Below are positions 15,443-23,230 of a stretch of DNA of 44,518 bases, piece by piece. The stretch is from Mariniphaga sp. (GTDB taxonomy: Bacteria > Bacteroidota > Bacteroidia > Bacteroidales > Prolixibacteraceae). Location: assembly GCA_019429205.1 (NCBI GenBank), contig JAHYIT010000030.1, forward strand, positions 1 through 44,518. Reading direction: 5' to 3'. The notes beneath the pieces are model-generated. The model was not told the DNA's origin, did no database searches, and saw only the letters and a list, made by a program, of their open reading frames with translations. The translations under genes were made by a program, and so were the position numbers. How positions within the stretch are numbered: position 1 is the stretch's first letter; every line of letters begins with the position of its first letter.

Positions 15443-16858
15443 TTAGTATTTTATTTCTTTTACATCCACTCCTTTAATTTGGGGGCCTTCGAGTGTTTTG
15501 GGTCTTTTTTGCTGTTCGGCAAGATAAGCCGCCAGCGCATTCAGTTCGGTATCGTTGCCCGGAAATGGCGGCATGTAGTGCCTTACATTGTGCATGTTCT
15601 GCATATAAACTTTCATAGCTTCTTCATTCAGGGGGTTTTCAGTGCCGTACATCCGTTCAAATTTTCGTACCACCGAGCTGATGCCATGTGTGGTGTGACA
15701 GCGCGTGCAAGCCAGGGTAAAAACCGCTTCGCCGGCAGCCAGTTTATTGCTTTCGGTAATTGTTGACATCGATGCATAAGGTGTGTGTGGCAGCAGACCG
15801 GTTTCCTTGTAAAGCGGATATTCTTCAACCAATATTCCGTTGGCATACATATAATTGCCAATCACATAAGGTTTGCGTATAAATTCGCGAATTCTTTCAA
15901 AAGTGCCAAGAAACAGGAAGGAAGCAATTACCGGAATTATCAGCAGATGTTTGGGTAACCGGCGCGGCGAGAAAGTGCCTAATATACCCACGGTAAAGCC
16001 AATGGCAATGACCACAATCATAACTGTAATCAGTGAACCGTACCAGTCCTGAAACTGCTGTGTGCCAAGTGCTACGGGCAGGTTGCCAATCATGGCGCGC
16101 GGAATGTGCCAGTAATACAAAAATGCTCCCGATGCAGCAACAGGCATCCACAATAAAATCCAAAAGGATATGTATTTCAGAATTCCGGTTTTCCACTGGT
16201 TCTGTTTTTTCATGACGTAAGCCACAAACATCAGCGCAACGGTTCCGGCCATCATCATAGCAACGGGCGTGCGGAAAACAAGCTGTGGCAAATAGAGCGG
16301 GTTTAAAAATCCGGTAACCAGCGAATTTTTCTCTACCCAGCTTCCGGGGTCCATCATAAATCCGAGAATGCCCACAATAATGGCCATGGTGAGCCATGAG
16401 AAAATGCTGAGCCACACCCCGAAAAGAATATGCCGCCTTTTGTTTTTAGGCGATTCGTTGGATTTTTTCCAGGTGAGGAAGTAAACCATGATGAATATGA
16501 CTTCCAGAACAAATACAATCCACTCGGTGAACCAGGCGAAGTAGAACACTCTGATAAGGCTTCCGAGCGATGCCGGGTTGGCCAGCGAGGCGGCAAACCA
16601 GATGCCGACTCCTGTGAGCGCGCCCACGGTGGTGGTAATTACGAACGCAAAAAACATCAGTTTGCGGGCTGTTTCGTCCCACACTTTGCCTTCTTCGGGT
16701 TTGGTTTTGCTTTTCAGGTAACCCCTGAACTCGAGGAGGGTGACCAGCGGCGCAAAACCCACGGCCAGCGCGTGGTTAATTAACACGTGTAAAATGGCAA
16801 TAACCGCAACCAGCATCCGGTTGCCCATAAAGTCGAGGTGAAACAACGGAAAATCCAT
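15443..16858 (-). CDS. Cytochrome bd oxidase subunit I-like protein with C-terminal cytochrome c domain
   Basis: A 471-residue protein when started at the ATG at 16858 (MDFPLFHLDFMGNRM), preceded by an AGGA. An ATG 60 bases upstream would add a basic, non-family leader. It has about nine membrane segments. LHVLINHALAVGFAPLVTLLE resembles the first CydA helix with its heme-ligand histidine. TGVGIWF and FYFAWFTEWIVFVLEVIFIM match CydA helices 3 and 4. A periplasmic tail has CTRCH at about 384-388 and a MPPFPGND motif with a probable methionine ligand. Standard CydA has no cytochrome c domain and has a quinol-binding Q-loop, which I do not recognise here. This fits the c-type branch of the bd superfamily. 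Confidence 0.75.
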   Translation of the reverse strand: MDFPLFHLDFMGNRMLVAVIAILHVLINHALAVGFAPLVTLLEFRGYLKSKTKPEEGKVWDETARKLMFFAFVITTTVGALTGVGIWFAASLANPASLGSLIRVFYFAWFTEWIVFVLEVIFIMVYFLTWKKSNESPKNKRRHILFGVWLSIFSWLTMAIIVGILGFMMDPGSWVEKNSLVTGFLNPLYLPQLVFRTPVAMMMAGTVALMFVAYVMKKQNQWKTGILKYISFWILLWMPVAASGAFLYYWHIPRAMIGNLPVALGTQQFQDWYGSLITVMIVVIAIGFTVGILGTFSPRRLPKHLLIIPVIASFLFLGTFERIREFIRKPYVIGNYMYANGILVEEYPLYKETGLLPHTPYASMSTITESNKLAAGEAVFTLACTRCHTTHGISSVVRKFERMYGTENPLNEEAMKVYMQNMHNVRHYMPPFPGNDTELNALAAYLAEQQKRPKTLEGPQIKGVDVKEIKY

Positions 16859-16971
16859 GATTCCTGGTTTTTTTATTTTCCGAAAAATAGGAATAATTTT
16901 TTTTGGTTCTCCTGACAAATGAACAAAAAACCGGAATAAAAAACAGTTAGATAAAATTCTTTTGGTTTATG

Positions 16972-17643
16972 TCATATCCCTAACTTTTCAAAAATAACCA
17001 CCGAATCTTTTTCCATTTTGGAAAAGGCAAACCATTTTTTGCCCAGGTCTTTCAGAGATGCGCCAATATGATAAACTTCGGTTTTATCAATCAATTGCTT
17101 TTCCATGGCATTCAGCAGAATCTGAACTTTGCTTTCTGTATCCATTTGTTTGGTTTCAATATTCTGTATGCGATTCAGCAGGCTTGCATTCTCCAGCAGG
17201 AATTGCCGCATTTGCACAAAGGCATCCATAATGACAACACTCATTTTTATTGCCGTTTCAGTGTTAAGAACTGCCGAAAGCATGGAAACACCCTGTTCTG
17301 TAAACACATAGGGCATGTATCGCCTCCCACCTCTTTGTTTTGAGGTGCCAATTTGGAACCTCAAAGCCTCACCTCCTTCCAAGGTGCCATTTTGGAACCT
17401 TAAAACATCATTTGTTGACGTGCCATTTTGGAACCTCAAACTTTCATATTCCTTCTTTGTCAATTGAAACATAAATGATTTGGGGAACCGGTCAGGATTT
17501 CGTTTTACTGCCCTGTTAAGATATTTGGTTTCTATATCGTATAAATCAGCCAGATGTTCATCCAGCATCACTTGTTTCCCTCTTATGCTGAAAATCAGGT
17601 TAATGATGTTCTGCTGATATTTTTGAATGGATTTATCGATCAT
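16972..17643 (-). CDS. ORF6N-domain protein with internal LRFQ repeats
   Basis: A 223-residue protein. Residues 10-65 form an ORF6N domain (NLIFSIRGKQVMLDEHLADLYDIETKYLNRAV, RFPKSFMFQLTKKEYESLRFQ). The usual link to the conserved YMPYVFTEQGVSMLSAVL segment is expanded by three copies of LRFQ(N/I)GT separated by about 10 residues. A coiled-coil C-terminal half follows. ORF6N domains are found in phage and in genes associated with type I restriction loci; a DNA-binding role is presumed. Its ATG overlaps the stop codon of the HsdM stub (ATATGA), and both proteins end in IFEKLGI. No hsdS or hsdR gene follows. Confidence 0.85.
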   Translation of the reverse strand: MIDKSIQKYQQNIINLIFSIRGKQVMLDEHLADLYDIETKYLNRAVKRNPDRFPKSFMFQLTKKEYESLRFQNGTSTNDVLRFQNGTLEGGEALRFQIGTSKQRGGRRYMPYVFTEQGVSMLSAVLNTETAIKMSVVIMDAFVQMRQFLLENASLLNRIQNIETKQMDTESKVQILLNAMEKQLIDKTEVYHIGASLKDLGKKWFAFSKMEKDSVVIFEKLGI

Positions 17644-17843
17644 ATTCCCAATTTTTCAAAAATGGTTTTCAATTCGGTGTCAATGGCAGTGGCTTCTTCT
17701 TCCAGAGTGCTCAATTCTTCCACAAGTTTGCCAATGGGCCAGTATGTTTCATCATCGGTAATTTGTATGTAGCGGCTGGGGCTGATGTTGTAGTCGCCTT
17801 TTTCTAATTCTTGTTGAAGCTTAATCTGTTCGAAATTCGGCAT
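17640..17843 (-). pseudogene. C-terminal stub of a type I restriction methyltransferase (HsdM)
   Basis: The frame encodes 67 residues, beginning MPNFEQIKLQQELEKG and continuing DYNISPSRYIQITDDETYWP. D-Y-N-I-S-P-S-R-Y is a hallmark near the C-terminus of type I HsdM (N6-adenine methylase) subunits, followed by a coiled coil (LVEELSTLEEEATAIDTELK). The whole methyltransferase domain is missing, and a TAG lies two codons before the ATG, so this is a remnant and not a short gene with known activity. It is joined by overlapping stop/start codons to the ORF6N gene, an arrangement that would be normal in an intact hsdM-ORF6N-hsdS locus. Confidence 0.7.
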
Positions 17844-18074
17844 AGGCTACTGTTTGTTTTTGGTTTTCGAAATTTTAGCGGGACTAAAATATAAAATGCC
17901 CAAGGGAAAAGCAAGAAGTTGCTAATTATTTATTCACTTTTCTGCCAATGGCAGAATTTATTCAACAAGTAATCCTTTTTTACCCCATTCCCGGAAACAG
18001 TTTTCGATGCCCTTTATTTGTAGCCTCTGTTCGATATCACCTTTTTCGTACCTTTACTTTCTAAACTGATTGTT

Positions 18075-18470
18075 ATGCACGAAGCTTTTACACTCACTAC
18101 TCCGGCCCTTCTATTTTCAGCCGTTTCGCTGATTTTGCTGGCTTATACCAATCGTTTTATTGCCTATACCGGCGTGGTGCGCAACCTTTACAAACAGTAT
18201 AAAGAAAACCCTACCTCGGTGCTGAAAGGGCAAAACAACAACCTGCGTAAACGGTTGTACCTCATCCGAACCATGCAGTTGATTGGGGTAATCAGCCTTT
18301 TCTTATGCGTGGTAACCATGTTCCTCCTTTTTGTGGGGTATTTGCTGGTTGCTGCATATTTTTTCGGGGCAGCACTTTTATTACTTTGTGCATCCCTTGC
18401 ACTTTCCATTTGGGAAATTCAAATTTCTGTAAAAGCGCTCGAACTGCATTTGAGCAATATGGAGGATTAA
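18075..18470 (+). CDS. DUF2721 membrane protein
   Basis: A 131-residue protein with an N-terminal helix (LTTPALLFSAVSLILLAYTNRF), a basic middle section containing LRKRLYLIRTMQLIGVISLFLCVVTMFLLF, a third hydrophobic segment and a C-terminal amphipathic helix (ISVKALELHLSNME). The R-L-x-x-I-R followed by a membrane helix is the recognisable feature of DUF2721 proteins, for which no biochemical role is known. It stands alone on the plus strand. A short hairpin follows at 18484-18512. Confidence 0.75.
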   Translation: MHEAFTLTTPALLFSAVSLILLAYTNRFIAYTGVVRNLYKQYKENPTSVLKGQNNNLRKRLYLIRTMQLIGVISLFLCVVTMFLLFVGYLLVAAYFFGAALLLLCASLALSIWEIQISVKALELHLSNMED

Positions 18471-18483
18471 AGAAATATTAAGG

Positions 18484-18512
18484 CAACAGGAATTGTATGA
18501 CACAATACCTGT
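18484..18512. terminator. Hairpin after the DUF2721 gene
   Basis: Arms AACAGGAATTGT and ACAATACCTGTT pair with one mismatch around a short loop. There is no clear U-tract after it on the plus strand, so termination is only likely from position, 14 bases after a stop codon and between convergent genes. Confidence 0.4.
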
Positions 18513-18578
18513 TCAGGATATCTTGAATGAGAAACATAAATAAATGCCGGCATTCTTTTCGAAGGTGCCGTCATATAT

Positions 18579-18830
18579 TTATGCTGCCGCAGGTTTCCGG
18601 GATTTCTTTTTGGTTGGCAAATAAACCGATTCTCCGGGCTGGTTATCGTTTCCTGTATTTGTTTTCTTAGGCGTTTTTAACTGCTCGTTTAGCAGCTTTT
18701 CCCATTTTTCGGCCAGTTGCAGTTCACCTGATAATGTTAAACTGTCGTATTCATCGTTGTAAAATTCGATTGAAATTTCGGGTTTACCTTTTTCAACAGG
18801 ATAAAAACTTAATTCCAGTTTATCTACCAC
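18579..18830 (-). CDS. Hypothetical 83-residue protein
   Basis: I do not recognise a family. The N-terminal 50 residues look folded and beta-rich (LELSFYPVEKGKPEISIEFY, DSLTLSGELQLAEKWEKLLN). The tail is proline/lysine-rich and ends KKKSRKPAAA, suggesting a basic disordered end. It is cytoplasmic by lack of any signal. It is followed on the same strand by nothing close, and preceded by a small exported protein gene 75 bases upstream. Confidence 0.5.
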   Translation of the reverse strand: MVDKLELSFYPVEKGKPEISIEFYNDEYDSLTLSGELQLAEKWEKLLNEQLKTPKKTNTGNDNQPGESVYLPTKKKSRKPAAA

Positions 18831-18905
18831 ATATAATTTGTCTTTTTTTTCTCCAACGGTTCTATTTGAATTAAAAACTTTGCAGCTTTTGTATTTTGAA
18901 ACGAC

Positions 18906-19283
18906 TTACCAGAAATAATGGAAAGGAAAAAGCATGTCGGATTTCCTGAGCTTTACAGGAAAGTTTTTAGCCAGAAAAATATACTGAACAAAATCAGTTG
19001 AAAGTGATTTTTCTGTAAGTTTTAAACATGCTGAGAATGTTTTGTTCTGAAAATCAGTCTCTGAATATTTTGCACCGCTTAAAAGGTTAAAAGCCGGTTT
19101 CTGAATTAGAGGATCGCTGAAAAGATCAGCAGGAACTGCTGTAAGTTTAACTTGATTTTCGGCGGGCTGAATTTTGGAAACAGACGAATCAGGCAGCGGC
19201 ATATATTGCGCCAACAGCAGAATTACCATACCGTAAAGCACTGCCGTAAATATACTTCCTGATATTTTAAACGCTTTTTTCAC
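18906..19283 (-). CDS. Hypothetical exported or single-pass membrane protein
   Basis: A 125-residue frame starting MKKAFKISGSIFTAVLYG with one strong hydrophobic segment through MVILLLAQYM, which acts as an uncleaved signal anchor or signal peptide. The remaining 95 residues have no motif I recognise. The lack of cysteine pairs or repeats gives no further clue. It ends at an aromatic C-terminus (LFPFHYFW). It could be a short species-specific protein. The next region upstream on this strand is a pseudogene. Confidence 0.5.
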   Translation of the reverse strand: MKKAFKISGSIFTAVLYGMVILLLAQYMPLPDSSVSKIQPAENQVKLTAVPADLFSDPLIQKPAFNLLSGAKYSETDFQNKTFSACLKLTEKSLSTDFVQYIFLAKNFPVKLRKSDMLFPFHYFW

Positions 19284-19350
19284 GGCGTAAAGTTAAGCTG
19301 AATTCAGTCACGTTATTCATTTTGATTCATCTATTTTTTTCGTAGTTTTT

Positions 19351-19858
19351 TTAAGAAAACCAACCGGAAATTTCTTCCCTAATTAACGGATTTACGGCAA
19401 TTGCGATAATAATTGATATAACAAGTCCGATAAATGCCAGCAAAAATAAAATCGACAATGGTGGCCGGCCTCACATCGGTGATGTCGGTTTTGGTGGTCA
19501 CAATTTGCTGAATACGGCCTCCTTTTTGGTAAAAGATAACGCCCAGGCCAATAAAAATAATTCCAATCACCGCCAACAATTCGGTGTAATTCAACTGGCG
19601 AGGAAGAAACACGGCAATGTTGGCTGCGTTCTGCATAATCCAGAGGCACCAGAGTGCCCCGCTGGTAATCCATTGGTTAATGTTACAGGCCGGGTGAGCT
19701 TTTCCTTTAAATTTCGATTTAAAATATTTTGAAAACATCAGGTAAATGGCAATGGAGACTGCAAAGGCAATAACATATCCACTCAGGCTTTTTCCAAGCA
19801 CTTTGTGAATGGCTCCGCCTGTTGTGGCAAAAGAACTTATATTAAAAACGGGATAAAT
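19351..19858 (-). pseudogene. Remnant of a multi-pass membrane protein with internal deletion
   Basis: The frame from 19858 encodes FATTGGAIHKVLGKSLSGYV, then several membrane helices with NQWITSGALWCLWIMQNAAN and IQQIVTTKTDITDVRPATIV, and becomes nonsense after DFIFAG. The neighbouring frame then reads LAFIGLVISIIIAIAVNPLI and ends GWFS at 19351, which looks like the proper C-terminal helix of the same protein. An internal piece with a frameshift is therefore missing, and the N-terminus is cut by the 126-bp element at 19850. I recall a family of multi-pass Bacteroidota proteins with this W-x-x-Q-N-A-A-N motif, but not its function. Confidence 0.6.
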
Positions 19859-19975
19859 TTATACACTTATGTAAGTTGGCAAAAAGCAATTGGCAGTTGG
19901 CAAGTCCTTTTGCCAACTGCACTTTTGCTCCCGAATGCTCGGGACCAACTTAATTTAGTTGGCATATTTTATCCC
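19850..19975. mobile_element. 126-bp MITE-like element with 8-bp inverted ends
   Basis: The element starts GGGATAAA (19850-19857) and ends TTTATCCC (19968-19975), perfect inverted repeats. Between them lie three hairpins: GCAGTTGGCAA/TTGCCAACTGC (19893-19903 and 19910-19920), TCCCGA/TCGGGA (19929-19944) and CCAACT/AGTTGG (19945-19962). No clear target duplication is visible. Both neighbouring genes are cut off at its edges. It has no ORF. Confidence 0.55.
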
Positions 19976-20688
19976 GTACGAAGTATACTTCTTTTCCGTC
20001 TGCAATTACTCCGTGATGTTCAATGCTTATAAACCGGTTGGGAATATTTTCCTTTATGCGGCTAACCATTCCTCCTTCGTTTCCCTGTTCATCTGAACCG
20101 AGAAACAATATTTTCGAACCTTTTTCCCATGAACCTTCGAAGCGCGAAGTCGGATTAAAAAGTATGATCCACTCCCGGCATGTTTTGGCATTCAGCATTA
20201 ACCTGAATACTTTTTCAGCAGGAGCATTGATTTCTGTTTGAAAATGAAGTTTTAACATTTTTCCAGACGACTCAACATATTTTTTAAAGTTATTGAGAAT
20301 GGCCTGCCAGCCATCTTGCTGCAATTTTAAGGGATTTGTATTTTCAGCTTCAAAAACTTCAGTAACTGTTGTTGAACTGCCGTTATCTTCAAAAGCAACA
20401 GTAACTATTCTGCCGTCGTCAAGCGTATAAAAGAATTTGCTTCAGGGACTGGATTTCATCGAATGTTCCTTCAAAATCGAAACCCATGCTGCCGTCTTTG
20501 GCCTCCATGCGCCAGCAGAATTTACCTCCTTTACGTAAATCGTTTTTTGCTTTTGGTGTGTGCCAGTCGTCTGATGCGTGGTTCCAATTTACGATGTGTT
20601 CGGGTTTTGTCCAGAATTGCCACACTTTTTCAACTGGTGCATTTACGGTGGCAAATACGGTAAGAATTGTTTTGGCTGATGTTTCCAT
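19950..20688 (-). pseudogene. Two fused, frameshifted SRPBCC (AHSA1-like) domains
   Basis: The first domain starts at 20688 (METSAKTILTVFATVNAPVE, KPEHIVNWNHASDDWHTP) and runs to about 20440, where its frame shifts. The neighbouring frame resumes as FFYTLDDGRIVTVAFEDNGS and QQDGWQAILNNFKKYVES, the expected AHSA1 ending. Without a stop codon this continues into a second SRPBCC start, MLKLHFQTEINAPAEKVFRL, which stops at 19950 inside the MITE-like element, before its final helix. SRPBCC proteins bind hydrophobic ligands. Here one frameshift, one in-frame fusion and one truncation make function unlikely unless the frameshift is a sequencing error. Confidence 0.75.
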
Positions 20689-20814
20689 GGTTGATGTTTT
20701 TAAAGTTGATAAGCAGTATTAAAAACAAATATACCTACAAAAAAGTTTAAATGCTTGTTTTATAAGTATTTGTTCGAAATGAAAGAATAATTATTTCTGA
20801 AATAAAAGGTTAAA

Positions 20815-20854
20815 ACATACGATGACATCGGTTCCTGCAGATGTCATCGTATGT
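20815..20854 (-). terminator. Strong 15-bp stem terminator
   Basis: ACATACGATGACATC (20815-20829) and GATGTCATCGTATGT (20840-20854) are exact reverse complements with a 10-base loop. On the minus strand the hairpin begins 21 bases after the stop codon of the T9SS protein gene (20875) and is followed by TTTTAACC. It fits a Rho-independent terminator for that gene. Confidence 0.8.
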
Positions 20855-20874
20855 TGAAAAAAAATTAAGTGATT

Positions 20875-22230
20875 CTATTTTTTAACCAGTTTTCCTGAAT
20901 AAACGGTTTTTTTTCCGTTATTTAATTTGAAAAAGTATATGCCGTTATCGATTCCTGCCAAAGAAACGGGAATACCTGAATTGATTTGTTTTTCCAGAAT
21001 TCTGCTGCCCGTTACCAGGTAAATTTCGAGTTTTAGTGGCTCGTAGCTGTTCTTCCACCTTAATGTTACTGTTTCAGTAAACGGATTAGGGTAAAGAGAA
21101 ACCAAATTTTCTTCTATTCCTTCAATGTTCAGAGAGGGGTCATCAGAGTAATGGAAAGTAGTTGTTTCGGAATGGATCCAGATTCCTTCAATCATTAATG
21201 ATGTTTTAACCATGGTAATTACCTTGTTTAATGACGGATTTGTGCTCACTCCCATGTGAAACATGGGAATGAATGATGGAAAGGCAACTTCAGAAAAATT
21301 GGTGTTACTGTAGCTGAATTCATCTTTATAATCTTCAACCCAACCGGTTCCGTCCCATTCCGAATAAATCTCAATTGAAACATCTCCGGATGTATTGTAT
21401 TGATATACCGTTTGGGCATTTCTTTCGAGCATAAATGAAGTAAAACTAAGTCCCCAATCTACACTTTCAATCAGTCTGCCGTTGCCATCATAAGCATAAT
21501 TTGTTTGATAAAAGAGCAATTCATCTTCGTCATCAATAAAATACATGCTTAGTTGTTCTATTTGCCCGGATGCATTGTATGTATTAATAAATTTAATCTT
21601 CGTCATCTCTTCATCTTCGTCAACCGACTGCATATCAACCTGAATTAACAAACCGGATGCATTGTAGTGGTATTTCTGTTCTGCTTCCAACATCCAACTG
21701 TCATCTTCATATGAGAAGTTTTTCAATACATCAATTTTCCCATCCTCATTATAGGTGGCCTCCATTTTACTGTCAGGCATCATTTCACCTGAATTTTCGT
21801 CGATTTCTAAAAATGTAATGGAGATGATCTGTCCCTGATTGTTATATTCCGTTTCTGTTTCGGCATAAAGTTCCCATTTTTTGTCCTCGAAGTCCCATTC
21901 AAAATCTTTCCACAAAATGCTCCGCATTTCCGTATTGTAAAAAAAGACTTCTTTTAAGTCATTTTCCCAGATTTCTGTATCCAGGTTTAGAATTTGCGCT
22001 ACTGTGCTGTCGAGTTTCATGGTGGCCGCTGCACTTTTTAATGTATTCTTCATGAATACATTCCACTGCAATTCGGACTTTAAATGATTGGTCAGAAGTG
22101 CACGTTGCTGTGAAACGCGGGAATATTTTTCCTTTGCCGTTTCTACTCTTTTTTGAAGGGTTGTCGGGTTTTTTCCACTGGAAATCAGGACTGTAAAAAA
22201 TAAAGCTAACAAGAAGGTAAATTTTCTCAT
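20875..22230 (-). CDS. Exported protein with T9SS type A C-terminal sorting domain
   Basis: A 451-residue protein with a signal peptide (MRKFTFLLALFFTVLISSGK). The middle 250 residues contain repeated units of about 45 residues around Y-N-x-x-G-x-I (for example YNNQGQIISI, YNEDGKIDVL, YNASGLLIQV, YNASGQIEQL), a beta-hairpin repeat like that in YD/Rhs-type proteins. The last 75 residues form a por sorting domain: LYPNPFTETVTLRW, LEIYLVTGSRILEKQ, IDNGIYFFKL and the basic end SGKLVKK. The protein is therefore probably moved over the outer membrane by the type IX system and attached at the surface. Substrate and role are unknown. Confidence 0.85.
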   Translation of the reverse strand: MRKFTFLLALFFTVLISSGKNPTTLQKRVETAKEKYSRVSQQRALLTNHLKSELQWNVFMKNTLKSAAATMKLDSTVAQILNLDTEIWENDLKEVFFYNTEMRSILWKDFEWDFEDKKWELYAETETEYNNQGQIISITFLEIDENSGEMMPDSKMEATYNEDGKIDVLKNFSYEDDSWMLEAEQKYHYNASGLLIQVDMQSVDEDEEMTKIKFINTYNASGQIEQLSMYFIDDEDELLFYQTNYAYDGNGRLIESVDWGLSFTSFMLERNAQTVYQYNTSGDVSIEIYSEWDGTGWVEDYKDEFSYSNTNFSEVAFPSFIPMFHMGVSTNPSLNKVITMVKTSLMIEGIWIHSETTTFHYSDDPSLNIEGIEENLVSLYPNPFTETVTLRWKNSYEPLKLEIYLVTGSRILEKQINSGIPVSLAGIDNGIYFFKLNNGKKTVYSGKLVKK

Positions 22231-22341
22231 GGTGGTTAATTTTTTAATTAATAATTACGCATCTTTTTTTCGATCAAATTTAGGGAAATTTGTATTAACC
22301 TAACATAAAAATTCCCATTAATTTAGAGGTAAACGTAATTT

Positions 22342-23226
22342 TTATTCAATACTGAGAATTCTGTGTTTTTCCTGTCCAAATCCTTTTATTTCAATTTCTT
22401 TTTTTGAAATAAGTACCTCGCCAAAAGCATTTTCGGATTCGGTTTCAACCATTCCTTTAAGCGTAATAAAATGAATTCCATTTTGAAAAGCATAATTGCC
22501 GGCATGGTTATGTCCGTTCATCCAAAGTTTTACACAGGAATAATTATCCAGAATTGAAAGCACTTCTTTCTGATTCCACAAAGCATGGCTTTCGAAGGGC
22601 AGAAGCGGATAATGGCAAAAAATGGCAACATTCAGATTTTCCGATTTTGCCTGTAGTAATTGATTGTTTAACCAGTTGAGCTGCTGTTTGCCAATTCCTC
22701 CGTTCCACGGATGGTAATTTGGTTTTCCTTCGGCTTTTAGTCTTGCAGACATTTCCTCTGCCAGCTTAACCTTTTCTTTGTCGGCCGAAAAAAAGGAAAT
22801 GTCTGTTCCATCAAGAAAAACAAACATCCATCCTTTTTTTACCAATGAATAGTACATTTTAGACAGGCCCAGTTCTTCCGATACTTTTTCCAGATGTTCC
22901 GGTTCTACTTCAAAGTCGTGGTTGCCGGGTAAATGGTAAATGGTTTTGTTTGATTTTTGCAAAATAGGTTTCAGCGGTGCAAAACTGGCAAAATCGCGAT
23001 CGATAAGATCGCCCATATTCACAATAAATTCCAGCTTTTCGTTTTGGTTAAAGTGTGTAATCGCCTTTTCCAGTTTTAGCAGAGAATTCCTGTAAAAGCG
23101 AGTGTTTGAGGTTTCGCAATCGCAGTACTGGCAATCGGCAAAAACTCCAAAACTGATTTGAGCCTTGGCGTTTATTGAAAGAAATTCCACAAGAAGTATT
23201 AAAATTAACGGAACAGCATTTTTCAT
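22342..23226 (-). CDS. Exported metallophosphoesterase (ADPRibase-Mn-like)
   Basis: A 294-residue calcineurin-like phosphoesterase with a signal peptide (MKNAVPLILILLVEFLSINA). Metal motifs in order are FADCQYCD (D-x-Q instead of D-x-H), NMGDLIDRD, LPGNHDFEVEP, FCHYPLLPF and MNGHNHAGNY. The D-x-Q start is typical of the Mn-dependent ADP-ribose/CDP-alcohol diphosphatase branch. A periplasmic phosphodiesterase or diphosphatase role on nucleotide derivatives is likely; the true substrate cannot be told. It starts 4 bases after the stop codon of the DUF4412 gene, so the two are co-transcribed. Confidence 0.85.
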   Translation of the reverse strand: MKNAVPLILILLVEFLSINAKAQISFGVFADCQYCDCETSNTRFYRNSLLKLEKAITHFNQNEKLEFIVNMGDLIDRDFASFAPLKPILQKSNKTIYHLPGNHDFEVEPEHLEKVSEELGLSKMYYSLVKKGWMFVFLDGTDISFFSADKEKVKLAEEMSARLKAEGKPNYHPWNGGIGKQQLNWLNNQLLQAKSENLNVAIFCHYPLLPFESHALWNQKEVLSILDNYSCVKLWMNGHNHAGNYAFQNGIHFITLKGMVETESENAFGEVLISKKEIEIKGFGQEKHRILSIE

Positions 23227-23230
23227 TAGT

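Noticed and set aside
19392-19673. A 93-codon frame in the membrane-protein remnant
   Set aside because: Its translation is Cys/His/Tyr/Arg-rich nonsense; only the last third of the neighbouring frames fits the family.
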